Below are positions 1 to 5,756 of a stretch of 8,508 bases of DNA, piece by piece. Under the pieces are notes generated by a model, which saw only the letters and a list, made by a program, of their open reading frames with translations, ran no database searches and had not been told where the DNA came from. The stretch comes from an uncultured Collinsella sp. GTDB taxonomy: Bacteria; Actinomycetota; Coriobacteriia; Coriobacteriales; Coriobacteriaceae. A program made the translations under genes and the position numbers. The DNA is taken from contig USKL01000051.1 of NCBI GenBank assembly GCA_900555225.1, forward strand, positions 1 through 8,508. The letters are read 5' to 3'. The first letter of the stretch is position 1; every line of letters begins with the position of its first letter.

Positions 1-1
1 T

Positions 2-814
2 CGTCAGACTAGAAGATTCCTTCATTCAGAATTGAAGCATGTGAGCAAATGGACGTACGCCTTAATCCTGGTAATTTATGCGTGCATGGTGGCATTGCAG
101 CTTAATTCTTTCCCGATGTGGTTCTGTAGCCTCCGTGAGAACAGTTTCTTGGGCTTTTTCCCAGACCCGACGCTTCGGCTATCGGCAGAGGATGTCCTTC
201 TATTTGGTAATTCAGAGGTTTTTCGCGGTCTGCTGTTCAACGTAGCCCCGTTGGCTCATGCATTGTTCTTTCCGTTCATCGCGGCTTGCATTGTGCCGCG
301 CTTTGTCAGTTCGGGCTTTATTGAGGAACCGTGGGGGTTGTCGGAGGCTCGGGGAGGGAAGCGTGTGTGCGCTATCGTTGCGCGAGTGGTGCTGTCTTCT
401 TTTGCCCTTTTGGGCGCGTTTATCCTGTCGAGTGTCGTTTTGTACTGTCTTAACTGCGTAATCGTTTTGGATGCTCAGCAGTATTTCAACCTGCATGTAT
501 TTTGCTATCGACTTGTTCTTGCTGCCGCTGCCTGCCTTGCATACGTGGTTTCTTGCGTAATCGTTGTTTCCTATTTTGGGTCCGGCTTCGGTCCGATTGG
601 CATGCTGCTGCTTGTCAACGTCGTAGCGATCTACATACAGCTCGGGGCCAATTCCATGCTTCCGCTACCGTCCTCGATGCTCATGTGGATTTGCGGCGTG
701 ACCCCGTTGGGGGATGGTCAATGCGTTTCGATTTTAATTGACTGCCTAATAAACGTAGCAAGCGTTTTTGCCATCTGCTTTACAGTCGACCGATTGCGGT
801 CGAGATTTCTTTGA
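2..814 (+). CDS. Multi-pass membrane protein, ABC-2 permease-like (5' end probably outside the window)
   Basis: Six hydrophobic segments are visible. Counting from the TTG at 32, they lie at about residues 8-24, 70-90, 117-146, 160-181, 188-206 and 231-252, with a hydrophilic loop after the first. A charged stretch (about 97-111) sits between segments 2 and 3. This layout resembles ABC-2 type permease subunits of peptide or lantibiotic exporters; that is inference from topology, as no diagnostic motif is seen. TTG at 32 and GTG at 41 are possible starts, but neither has a convincing ribosome site. The frame is open back to position 2, and the upstream residues (RRFLHSELKHV) fit the usual basic N-terminus of such proteins, so the real start probably lies left of the window. 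Codons are richer in A/T-ending triplets than in the neighbours and cysteine is frequent, which hints at acquisition. The ATPase partner, if any, would lie upstream. It ends in TGA at 812-814, convergent with the hydrolase gene. Confidence 0.6.
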   Translation, partial: RQTRRFLHSELKHVSKWTYALILVIYACMVALQLNSFPMWFCSLRENSFLGFFPDPTLRLSAEDVLLFGNSEVFRGLLFNVAPLAHALFFPFIAACIVPRFVSSGFIEEPWGLSEARGGKRVCAIVARVVLSSFALLGAFILSSVVLYCLNCVIVLDAQQYFNLHVFCYRLVLAAAACLAYVVSCVIVVSYFGSGFGPIGMLLLVNVVAIYIQLGANSMLPLPSSMLMWICGVTPLGDGQCVSILIDCLINVASVFAICFTVDRLRSRFL

Positions 815-856
815 TTGTTTGTGAGGGATAATCATACCGAGCATACCAAATACAGG

Positions 857-890
857 GGGGGGCGGGCACCGTGGCTGGTGTCCGCCCCCC
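857..890. terminator. GC-rich hairpin between convergent genes (likely bidirectional terminator)
   Basis: A 13-bp stem joins 857-869 (GGGGGGCGGGCAC) to 878-890 (GTGTCCGCCCCCC), with one G-T wobble and an 8-nt loop. It lies in the 111-bp gap between the membrane protein (stop at 814, +) and the hydrolase (stop at 926, -), the expected place for a shared terminator. Neither side has a real T-run, so termination efficiency is uncertain. Confidence 0.6.
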
Positions 891-925
891 TGGCATGGAA
901 GGTTTAAGCCTGTGTGATTTGCGAG

Positions 926-1735
926 CTAGCGAGCCTGCTTAACCTTTGCCGCTGCCTCGACAAACGACTTCCACAGGTTAAAGTCGGTCTCGAGTGTCTT
1001 CCACGTGTACTCAGGGTGCCATTGCACGCCCAGACAGAACGGCTGGCCTTCGACTTCGATGCACTCGGGAACGCCGTCGGTTGCCTTGGCGACCAAGCGC
1101 GTGCTCTTACCCAGACGATCGACGCAGCAGTGATGTGCCGAGTTGGTCTGGATCAGCCTGTGCCCGCCAACCGCGCGCTCCAGCAGCGAGCCCGGCATGA
1201 CCTCGACAGGGTGCACGGGGTCGTTGAGCACGTGGGTGTGGCGCCACTGCGTGCGGCCCTCGCGCGCACCCAGGCTCGGCACGTCCATGCACAGGGTGCC
1301 GCCAGTGGCGACGTTGAGCAGCTGCGTGCCGCGGCAGGTGGTAAAGAGCGGCTTCTTGGCGCGGAGTACCTCGTCGACCAGCTTAAACTCAAAACTATCG
1401 CGGATCTCGCAGCAGAGGGTGGGGTCGTAGGGTCGATCATCGCCCCAGCGCTTGGGGTTGACGTCCGGGCCGCCGGGAATGGCGATGCCGTCGGCGATAT
1501 CGACGTAATGACGGATAACCTCAATGTCCTCGGTGATGGACATCTGCAGCGGTAGGCCGCCGGCGGCAAGGATGGCATCGACAAAGACACTTGCGATTTC
1601 CTCGTTGGGGGAGAGCGTCTCGCTTAAAAACGGCTTTGCCTCTTCCCAGCGCGGTGCGACGAGGATGAGTGGGCGGTCGGCGGGGGCGACGTCGACGTGC
1701 GGGGTGTAGGACGACGAGGTGCGGGTTCCGATCAT
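926..1735 (-). CDS. Gamma-glutamyl-gamma-aminobutyrate hydrolase family protein (peptidase C26, PuuD-like class I glutamine amidotransferase fold)
   Basis: The 269-residue protein has the full class I amidotransferase-type triad: the nucleophile elbow TTCRGTQ with Cys134, and GVQWHPE with His240 and Glu242. The PGGPDVNPKRWGD segment (about 87-99) and NSAHH (198-202) are typical of the PuuD/C26 family, which hydrolyses gamma-glutamyl bonds, for example gamma-Glu-GABA to glutamate and GABA, in the cytoplasm. Length is normal for the family, and the elbow has TT where GI is commoner. The ATG start at 1735 has only a weak ribosome site (GAAAG). It lies 87 bp downstream of the amino acid ABC ATPase gene on the same strand, which suggests it processes what that transporter imports; this is inference. 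A 10-bp hairpin in the gap (1779-1812) leaves open whether it is fully co-transcribed. The exact substrate (gamma-Glu-GABA, other gamma-glutamyl amines or peptides) cannot be read from sequence. Confidence 0.9.
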   Translation of the reverse strand: MIGTRTSSSYTPHVDVAPADRPLILVAPRWEEAKPFLSETLSPNEEIASVFVDAILAAGGLPLQMSITEDIEVIRHYVDIADGIAIPGGPDVNPKRWGDDRPYDPTLCCEIRDSFEFKLVDEVLRAKKPLFTTCRGTQLLNVATGGTLCMDVPSLGAREGRTQWRHTHVLNDPVHPVEVMPGSLLERAVGGHRLIQTNSAHHCCVDRLGKSTRLVAKATDGVPECIEVEGQPFCLGVQWHPEYTWKTLETDFNLWKSFVEAAAKVKQAR

Positions 1736-1778
1736 AGGTGTTGCTTTCGAATCTGAAGGTGACAGGGCGCATGAGAGA

Positions 1779-1812
1779 CGTGGGACAACGCTTCCGATGG
1801 ATTTGTCCCACG
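1779..1812 (-). terminator. Intercistronic hairpin between ABC ATPase and hydrolase genes
   Basis: The perfect 10-bp inverted repeat CGTGGGACAA / TTGTCCCACG (arms 1779-1788 and 1803-1812) has a 14-nt loop. It lies just after the ATPase stop on the minus strand and is followed by TCTCTC rather than a T-run. It may be a weak terminator, an RNA processing site or a 3'-end stabiliser that lowers expression of the hydrolase. Confidence 0.4.
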
Positions 1813-1822
1813 GGGTGGCTGG

Positions 1823-2587
1823 CTAGTGACCCTTAATGGAGTTGAGGAAGTCCTGGGCGCGCTTGGTCTGGGGATGGTCGAAGAACTCGTCAGGCGTGCC
1901 GGTTTCTACGATCTGGCCGTCGGCCATAAAGACAACGCGATCGGCCACACGGCGGGCGAAGTTCATCTCGTGCGTGATGACGATCATCGTCATGCCCTTC
2001 TGGGCCAGACGGACCATGACCTCGAGCACCTCGTTGATCATCTCGGGGTCAAGGGCGCTCGTGGGCTCGTCAAAGAGCATGGCCTTGGGTTGCATGGCAA
2101 GCGAGCGGGCGATGGCTACGCGCTGCTGTTGGCCGCCCGAAAGCTGTGCGGGCACCTTATCGGCCTGCTCGGCAACGCCCACGCGGCCCAGCAGGTCCAT
2201 GGCGCGCTCGCGGGCCTCGTCCTTGGAGACACCCAGTACGTCGACCGGTCCCAGCATGACGTTCTGCAGGACGGTCATATGTGCGAACAGGTTGAACTGC
2301 TGAAACACCATGCCCAGCTCGGCACGCATGCGGGCAAGATCCTTGCCTTCCTGCGGCAGGGGCTCGCCCTCGATGAGGATCTCGCCCGAGTCGATGGTTT
2401 CCAGACGGTTGATGGTGCGGCACATGGTCGACTTGCCCGAGCCCGAGGGTCCAATCACAACGACGACCTCGCCGCGGTCGACCGAGAGATTGATGTCGTT
2501 GAGGACGTGCAGATCGCCATAGTGCTTATCGACGTGTCTGAGCTCGATCAGCGGCTGATTGCCGGTGGAAGAGGTGCTCTGTGCCAT
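1823..2587 (-). CDS. Polar amino acid ABC transporter ATP-binding protein (GlnQ/HisP type)
   Basis: This 254-residue protein is the cytoplasmic ATPase that drives uptake through the two permeases encoded just upstream in the operon. All nucleotide-binding motifs are intact: Walker A GPSGSGKST (46-54), Q-loop in FQQ (95-97), ABC signature LSGGQQQR (149-156), Walker B LFDE (171-174), D-loop SALD (177-180) and switch His206 in THEM. The strongly conserved blocks, including EPTSALDPE, and the single-domain length match the polar amino acid uptake subfamily (GlnQ, HisP, GluA). The ATG at 2587 is preceded by AAGGAG with good spacing. The gene starts 36 bp after the upstream permease stop, so co-transcription is very likely. 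The subfamily does not by itself fix the substrate. Confidence 0.95.
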   Translation of the reverse strand: MAQSTSSTGNQPLIELRHVDKHYGDLHVLNDINLSVDRGEVVVVIGPSGSGKSTMCRTINRLETIDSGEILIEGEPLPQEGKDLARMRAELGMVFQQFNLFAHMTVLQNVMLGPVDVLGVSKDEARERAMDLLGRVGVAEQADKVPAQLSGGQQQRVAIARSLAMQPKAMLFDEPTSALDPEMINEVLEVMVRLAQKGMTMIVITHEMNFARRVADRVVFMADGQIVETGTPDEFFDHPQTKRAQDFLNSIKGH

Positions 2588-2623
2588 GGTGCTCGGCTCC
2601 TTATGACTCGAAATGGTAAAGCG

Positions 2624-3457
2624 TTAGCGGATGATGGTCGCGCCGGTCTTGTGCGAAACATAGACAGCGGCCTTGTTGATCGCGACGTTGATGAGGATGT
2701 AGATGACCGCGATTACCAGGTAGACCGACACGAGGGCGTCGTAGTTGGTAATGAGCACGCGGGCGTTTTGCATGAGGTCGGGGTAGCTCACCACATAGGC
2801 GACGGTGGTGTCTTTGACTACGACCACAAGCTGCGAAATCAACGACGGAATGATAAACCGAATAGCCTGCGGCAACACGATTTTAAAGGTGATTTTGGCC
2901 TTGGAGAGACCGAGCGCCTGGGCGGCCTCGACCTGGCCGCGCGGCACGGCATTGACGCCGGCGCGGAAAATCTCGGCCAGCACGCCGGCTGCAGCGAGCG
3001 CGACGGGAAGCGTGAGCATCCAAAACGACGGCAGCGAGATCTTGTACTGGGGCAGCACCAAAAAGAAGAAGTAGATAAACAGCAGGCTCGGCACACCGCG
3101 GAAGAAATCGGTGAGCACACGGCAAACCAGCTGGAGCGGCTTAATGTCGCTGGTGCGGCCGAGCATAAGGGCTAGGCCCAGCACCAGCGCGATGGCGCCA
3201 GCGGTGAGTGCGACTTTAACGGTGCCCTCAAAGCCGGCAAGCAAGAACTTCCAGGTGGTGAGGTGCGTAAAGAAATACCAATAGTGGACCGAAAGCTGGC
3301 CGGTCACATAAAAGCGCTGCAGTACCAGGGCGACGAGCACGGCGACGGCAACGAGCGAGATAGCGGTGCCGATGCGAATCTTGGCGCGCATCTTGGGGCC
3401 GGGAGCCTCGTAGAGCGCATCGCGCATGGTAAGTGCAGGGGAGGAATGCTTGCTCAT
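2624..3457 (-). CDS. Amino acid ABC transporter permease (GlnP/HisM type), second permease of the operon
   Basis: The 277-residue inner-membrane permease has hydrophobic segments at about 28-47, 72-99, 122-135, 144-166, 205-225 and 243-262. The cytoplasmic EAA loop that docks onto the ATPase is clear: VEAAQALGLS (176-185) followed by IVLPQAIR (193-200). The segment VVVKDTTVAYVVSYPDL is typical of glutamate/glutamine-type permeases. Compared with its partner it carries an extra N-terminal charged tail of about 25 residues before the first membrane segment, as in the GluD-like member of such pairs. Its ATG overlaps the stop of the upstream permease by 4 bp (ATGA, 3454-3457), so translation is probably coupled. 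The ribosome site GAGG lies in the palindrome GAGGATCCTC directly upstream. The neighbouring ATPase and binding protein complete the importer. Confidence 0.93.
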   Translation of the reverse strand: MSKHSSPALTMRDALYEAPGPKMRAKIRIGTAISLVAVAVLVALVLQRFYVTGQLSVHYWYFFTHLTTWKFLLAGFEGTVKVALTAGAIALVLGLALMLGRTSDIKPLQLVCRVLTDFFRGVPSLLFIYFFFLVLPQYKISLPSFWMLTLPVALAAAGVLAEIFRAGVNAVPRGQVEAAQALGLSKAKITFKIVLPQAIRFIIPSLISQLVVVVKDTTVAYVVSYPDLMQNARVLITNYDALVSVYLVIAVIYILINVAINKAAVYVSHKTGATIIR

Positions 3458-4113
3458 CGGAGGATCCTCACCTTCTTATCGATGTAGTTGCCAATGTGGC
3501 TCACCACAAAGGCCGTGCCCAGGTAGCCGAGTGCCGAGATAAAGAACGCGACGACGCCGCCGAGCGAGCGCGTGTTGATGTAGCTCACCACGCCGGTGAG
3601 CTCCTGCGGTTTAAGCGGCACCTGGCTACCGAGCGCGGTGGTGAGCATGACGGCGATAAAGAGGTTGGTCATGGGCAGCACGCTTGAGCGCAGTGCCTGT
3701 GGAATCACGATCTTGGCGAGGATACGGCTGAAGCTCATGCCGAGCGAACGGGCGGCTTCCACCTGGCCGACGCCGACGGTGTTGATGCCGCTCATAAAGT
3801 TCTCGGAACCAAAGGCCGAGCCCAAAAGGACCGTGGCGACGATAACGCAGGTGCGGTAGGGCAGGACGACCTTGAGCGGCGGAAGCGCATAGACGACGAT
3901 GATAAGCAGCGCGATGCCGGGGATGTTGCGGAAGACCTGGACATACAGGTCGCCAAAGACGCGCAGCGGCTTGAGCGGCGACACACGCATCACGGTGACG
4001 GCGACGGCCAGCACCATGGCGATGGCAAACGACTCAAGCGTCATGCCCCAGGTTGCTAGCAGCGCGTCGATATAGTTCTGGCCATAGAGCGACCAGAGCT
4101 CGGAGAGACTCAT
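3454..4113 (-). CDS. Amino acid ABC transporter permease (GlnP/GluC type), first permease of the operon
   Basis: The 219-residue permease has a first membrane span at about 18-43, further spans around 64-85, 88-103 and 148-165, and a last one at about 185-205. The ATPase-contacting EAA loop reads VEAARSLGMS (118-127) followed by IVIPQALR (135-142). The N-terminal stretch with TWGMTLESF fits the HisM/GlnP family pattern in which the first span leads into the permease domain. ATG at 4113 has an excellent ribosome site, AGGAGG, 5 nt away, so it can be translated strongly from whatever transcript passes the hairpin at 4138-4163. It ends in a 4-bp overlap with the next permease, and the two presumably form a heterodimeric pore. 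The substrate is inferred only from the family and the linked binding protein. Confidence 0.93.
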   Translation of the reverse strand: MSLSELWSLYGQNYIDALLATWGMTLESFAIAMVLAVAVTVMRVSPLKPLRVFGDLYVQVFRNIPGIALLIIVVYALPPLKVVLPYRTCVIVATVLLGSAFGSENFMSGINTVGVGQVEAARSLGMSFSRILAKIVIPQALRSSVLPMTNLFIAVMLTTALGSQVPLKPQELTGVVSYINTRSLGGVVAFFISALGYLGTAFVVSHIGNYIDKKVRILR

Positions 4114-4137
4114 GCGGACCTCCTGCCGATAAGGAAA

Positions 4138-4163
4138 GGGGCTCCCGTGTGTACGGAAGCCCC
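4138..4163 (-). terminator. Terminator/attenuator hairpin between binding-protein and permease genes
   Basis: On the minus strand GGGGCTTCCG (4163-4154) pairs with CGGGAGCCCC (4147-4138) over 10 bp, with one wobble and a 6-nt loop, followed by TTTCCTT. It lies inside the operon, after the binding-protein stop and 14 nt before the permease ribosome site. The interrupted T-run suggests partial termination, which would give more binding protein than permease mRNA. It could also act as a 3' stabiliser for the binding-protein message. Confidence 0.65.
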
Positions 4164-4251
4164 GACAACTCAGTGAGGAAACAGTTTACCGCAATAAAGC
4201 GCATCATGCGTTTCCATATGGTTTCGTTGCGGCCGTTACCAGGCTCGCTGC

Positions 4252-5247
4252 CTAGGCGCCGATCTCGGGCAGCTCGGGAACATTGGTGTCGCCCGTACGG
4301 TCGCCGATGCAGATCTGCCACAGCTCGGTCCAGGTACCGTCGTCCTCGATCTTCTTAAGGAAGTCGTTGACAAAGGCGACGCCGTCGGAATCGAGCGGCA
4401 GGCCGATGCCGTAGGGCTCCTTGCTGCCGAAGGGCTTGCCGGCGATCTTGTACTTACCGGGCTCGCGGACCAGGGCGCTCTGCTGCATGTTGTTATCGAT
4501 GACGTAGGCGTCAACGCGGCCCTGCTGGAGTGCCTGGCGGGCCTCCTCGTCGGTCTTGAACTCCTGCTGGCTGGCCTTGGGGGCGAATTCCTCCAGGATG
4601 GCGGGGCCGTTGGAGCCGGACTGGACGGCGACGTTCTTGTCGGCCAGGTCGTCGACGCTCTTGATGTCGTCGTTATCGGCGAGCACCAGGATGGCCTGCT
4701 GCGTGTAGTAGTAGGGGCCGGCGAAGGAGACGAGCTTCTTGCGCTCGTCAGTGATGGTGTAGGTGGCAAAGACGGCATCGACCTGGCCGTTCTGCAGGAC
4801 GGACTCGCGCGTGTCCGAGGTCACCTGGGTGATCTCGACCTTGTTCTCGCCCAGGATGTAGTTGGACAGAAGCTGCGCGATGCCGGCATCGAAGCCGCGG
4901 GTCTGACCGTCCTTCTCGTTGAGGAGGGAGAAGAGCGTGGAGGTCTGAACGCCACCGATCTTAAAGACGCCGGCGTCCTTGACGGCCGTCGCCCAGGTGC
5001 TGGCGGCGATGGCGTCGTCATCGGCCTTGGGGCCGTTGTCGACGAGCTTGTCGAATGCCTTGGCATCGAGCGTGGTGGAAGCCTCGGTATCCTCGGAGCC
5101 CTTGGAGGAGCCGGCGGCGGAACCCTTGTCGGCCTCGGCGCTGGTGTCGGAGCAGCCGGCAAGACCAAGGCCGGCGACGGTTGCGAAGGTGGCGGCAACG
5201 AAGCCGCGGCGGTCGAGGACGACCTGCTGGGAGAGGTTCTTGCTCAT
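4252..5247 (-). CDS. Polar amino acid ABC transporter substrate-binding lipoprotein (SBP family 3, glutamate/glutamine type)
   Basis: The 331-residue extracytoplasmic receptor delivers an amino acid to the permease pair encoded downstream. The N-terminus carries a twin-arginine type signal (DRRGFVAATF, 12-21), a hydrophobic core and a lipobox LAGC with Cys32 as the lipid attachment site. A Ser/Gly/Asp-rich linker follows (33-60). The family 3 fold begins near residue 90. GFDAG (118-122) corresponds to the family signature that usually reads GFDxD, so the last acidic residue is missing. SDTRESVLQNGQVDAVFATYTITDER.. (from 144) and FAGPYYYTQ (175-183) match the ligand-binding core of GluB/GlnH-like proteins. 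ATG at 5247 follows AAAGGTG with 7-nt spacing. A near-consensus promoter lies 44 bp upstream. First gene of the importer cluster; separated from the permeases by 138 bp containing an attenuator-like hairpin. Glutamate, glutamine or a related compound is the likely ligand, but the exact one is not readable. Confidence 0.93.
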   Translation of the reverse strand: MSKNLSQQVVLDRRGFVAATFATVAGLGLAGCSDTSAEADKGSAAGSSKGSEDTEASTTLDAKAFDKLVDNGPKADDDAIAASTWATAVKDAGVFKIGGVQTSTLFSLLNEKDGQTRGFDAGIAQLLSNYILGENKVEITQVTSDTRESVLQNGQVDAVFATYTITDERKKLVSFAGPYYYTQQAILVLADNDDIKSVDDLADKNVAVQSGSNGPAILEEFAPKASQQEFKTDEEARQALQQGRVDAYVIDNNMQQSALVREPGKYKIAGKPFGSKEPYGIGLPLDSDGVAFVNDFLKKIEDDGTWTELWQICIGDRTGDTNVPELPEIGA

Positions 5248-5290
5248 GGTAGAACACCTTTCTCAATAAAATCCCTAGCGGTTGAGTAGA

Positions 5291-5320
5291 GTTATACCCC
5301 ATCGCGCTCAAATGGGTCAA
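5291..5320 (-). promoter_or_regulatory. Housekeeping-type promoter of the amino acid ABC operon
   Basis: On the minus strand the -35 box TTGACC (5320-5315) and the -10 box TATAAC (5296-5291) each match the sigma70/SigA consensus at 5 of 6 positions and are 18 bp apart. Transcription would start near 5284, giving a leader of roughly 37 nt that contains the ribosome site AAAGGTG. No obvious operator palindrome overlaps it. Confidence 0.75.
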
Positions 5321-5372
5321 TACGAAATAACTCAGAAACATACTTGCCTTATGGGTAATTCTACCTACAAAA

Positions 5373-5407
5373 AAGGGACAGGTTTATTTTGGCAGGTTTT
5401 ATCTTGG
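5373..5407 (+). repeat. A-run plus GGGACAGG and tandem CAGGTTT..TTGG duplication
   Basis: After a run of A, GGGACAGG leads into two adjacent imperfect copies, CAGGTTTATTTTGG (5379-5392) and CAGGTTTTATCTTGG (5393-5407). It is AT-richer than the surroundings and noncoding. GGGACAGG-T-rich sequences often occur as dispersed intergenic repeats, for example near IS200-like REP-associated transposases; whether this one is dispersed in this genome cannot be judged from one window. Confidence 0.45.
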
Positions 5408-5483
5408 TAAACGCCGATTATTGCAGCTGAGATAGCGCTTTGCAGACGGCATGGTCGGTGCGGCGGCATGCCTTGCTGCTTTG

Positions 5484-5538
5484 TCTCAATCTGTAACAGT
5501 TAGACGAGGAAATGGGTTCTACCTGTTACAGATCGAGA
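5484..5538. repeat. Long inverted-repeat unit 1 of 3 (55 bp)
   Basis: Left arm TCTCAATCTGTAACAG (5484-5499) and right arm CTGTTACAGATCGAGA (5523-5538) are inverted with one mismatch, around a 23-nt loop that begins TTAGACG and ends TTCTAC. It has the same arm and loop lengths as the two units that follow. It is noncoding and lies downstream of the Dxs-like gene terminator. Confidence 0.9.
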
Positions 5539-5563
5539 TTTTCTCTTCAGGGGGATTCGAATG

Positions 5564-5618
5564 TCTCAATCTGTAACATCTGGACGGTCAAAAGGTCCCT
5601 ATCTGTTACAGATTGAGA
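5564..5618. repeat. Long inverted-repeat unit 2 of 3 (55 bp)
   Basis: Left arm 5564-5579 (TCTCAATCTGTAACA plus T) and right arm 5603-5618 flank a 23-nt loop that begins CTGGACGG and ends CCCTAT. The perfect part of the inverted repeat is 17 bp, TGTCTCAATCTGTAACA (5562-5578) against 5604-5620, the best conserved of the three. It is separated from unit 1 by 25 bp of unrelated sequence. Confidence 0.9.
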
Positions 5619-5644
5619 CAAAGGTCTGGGACTACGACGTCTTA

Positions 5645-5699
5645 TCTAGATCTGTAACAGTTAGACGGAAATTCGGGCCCTAGATGTTACAGATTGAGA
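5645..5699. repeat. Long inverted-repeat unit 3 of 3 (55 bp)
   Basis: Left arm TCTAGATCTGTAACAG (5645-5660) and right arm ATGTTACAGATTGAGA (5684-5699) have three mismatches and a 23-nt loop that begins TTAGACGG and ends CCCTAG. It is separated from unit 2 by 26 bp. It ends 19 bp before the terminator hairpin of the Dxs-like gene. Confidence 0.88.
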
Positions 5700-5718
5700 T
5701 AATCGCATCGTGAAAACA

Positions 5719-5755
5719 AAAACCTCCGCAGGGGTGTTTCCCTTGCGGAGGTTTT
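5719..5755 (-). terminator. Intrinsic terminator of the Dxs-like gene
   Basis: The 16-bp stem (5719-5734 with 5740-5755, core CCTCCGCA/TGCGGAGG, one wobble) has a 5-nt loop. It follows the stop codon at once on the minus strand and continues into TGTTTTC, giving a long T-rich tail. The A-run/T-run symmetry means it could also stop transcription from the plus strand. Confidence 0.92.
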
Positions 5756-5756
5756 C

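Noticed and set aside
1826..3175. Long plus-strand open frame (449 codons) opposite the ATPase and permease genes
   Set aside because: It is a mirror of GC-rich coding sequence on the minus strand. The minus-strand frames carry complete ABC motifs, while this translation is His/Asp/Arg-rich with no recognisable domain.
4201..4215. CGCATCATGCG palindrome between the binding-protein and permease genes as an operator
   Set aside because: It is a 5-bp stem with a 1-nt centre, too short to separate from chance, and it lies inside the transcribed region of the operon.
5484..5699. CRISPR array
   Set aside because: Repeat arms alternate in orientation, are only 16 bp, and the within-unit spacers are conserved rather than unique; no cas genes are near.
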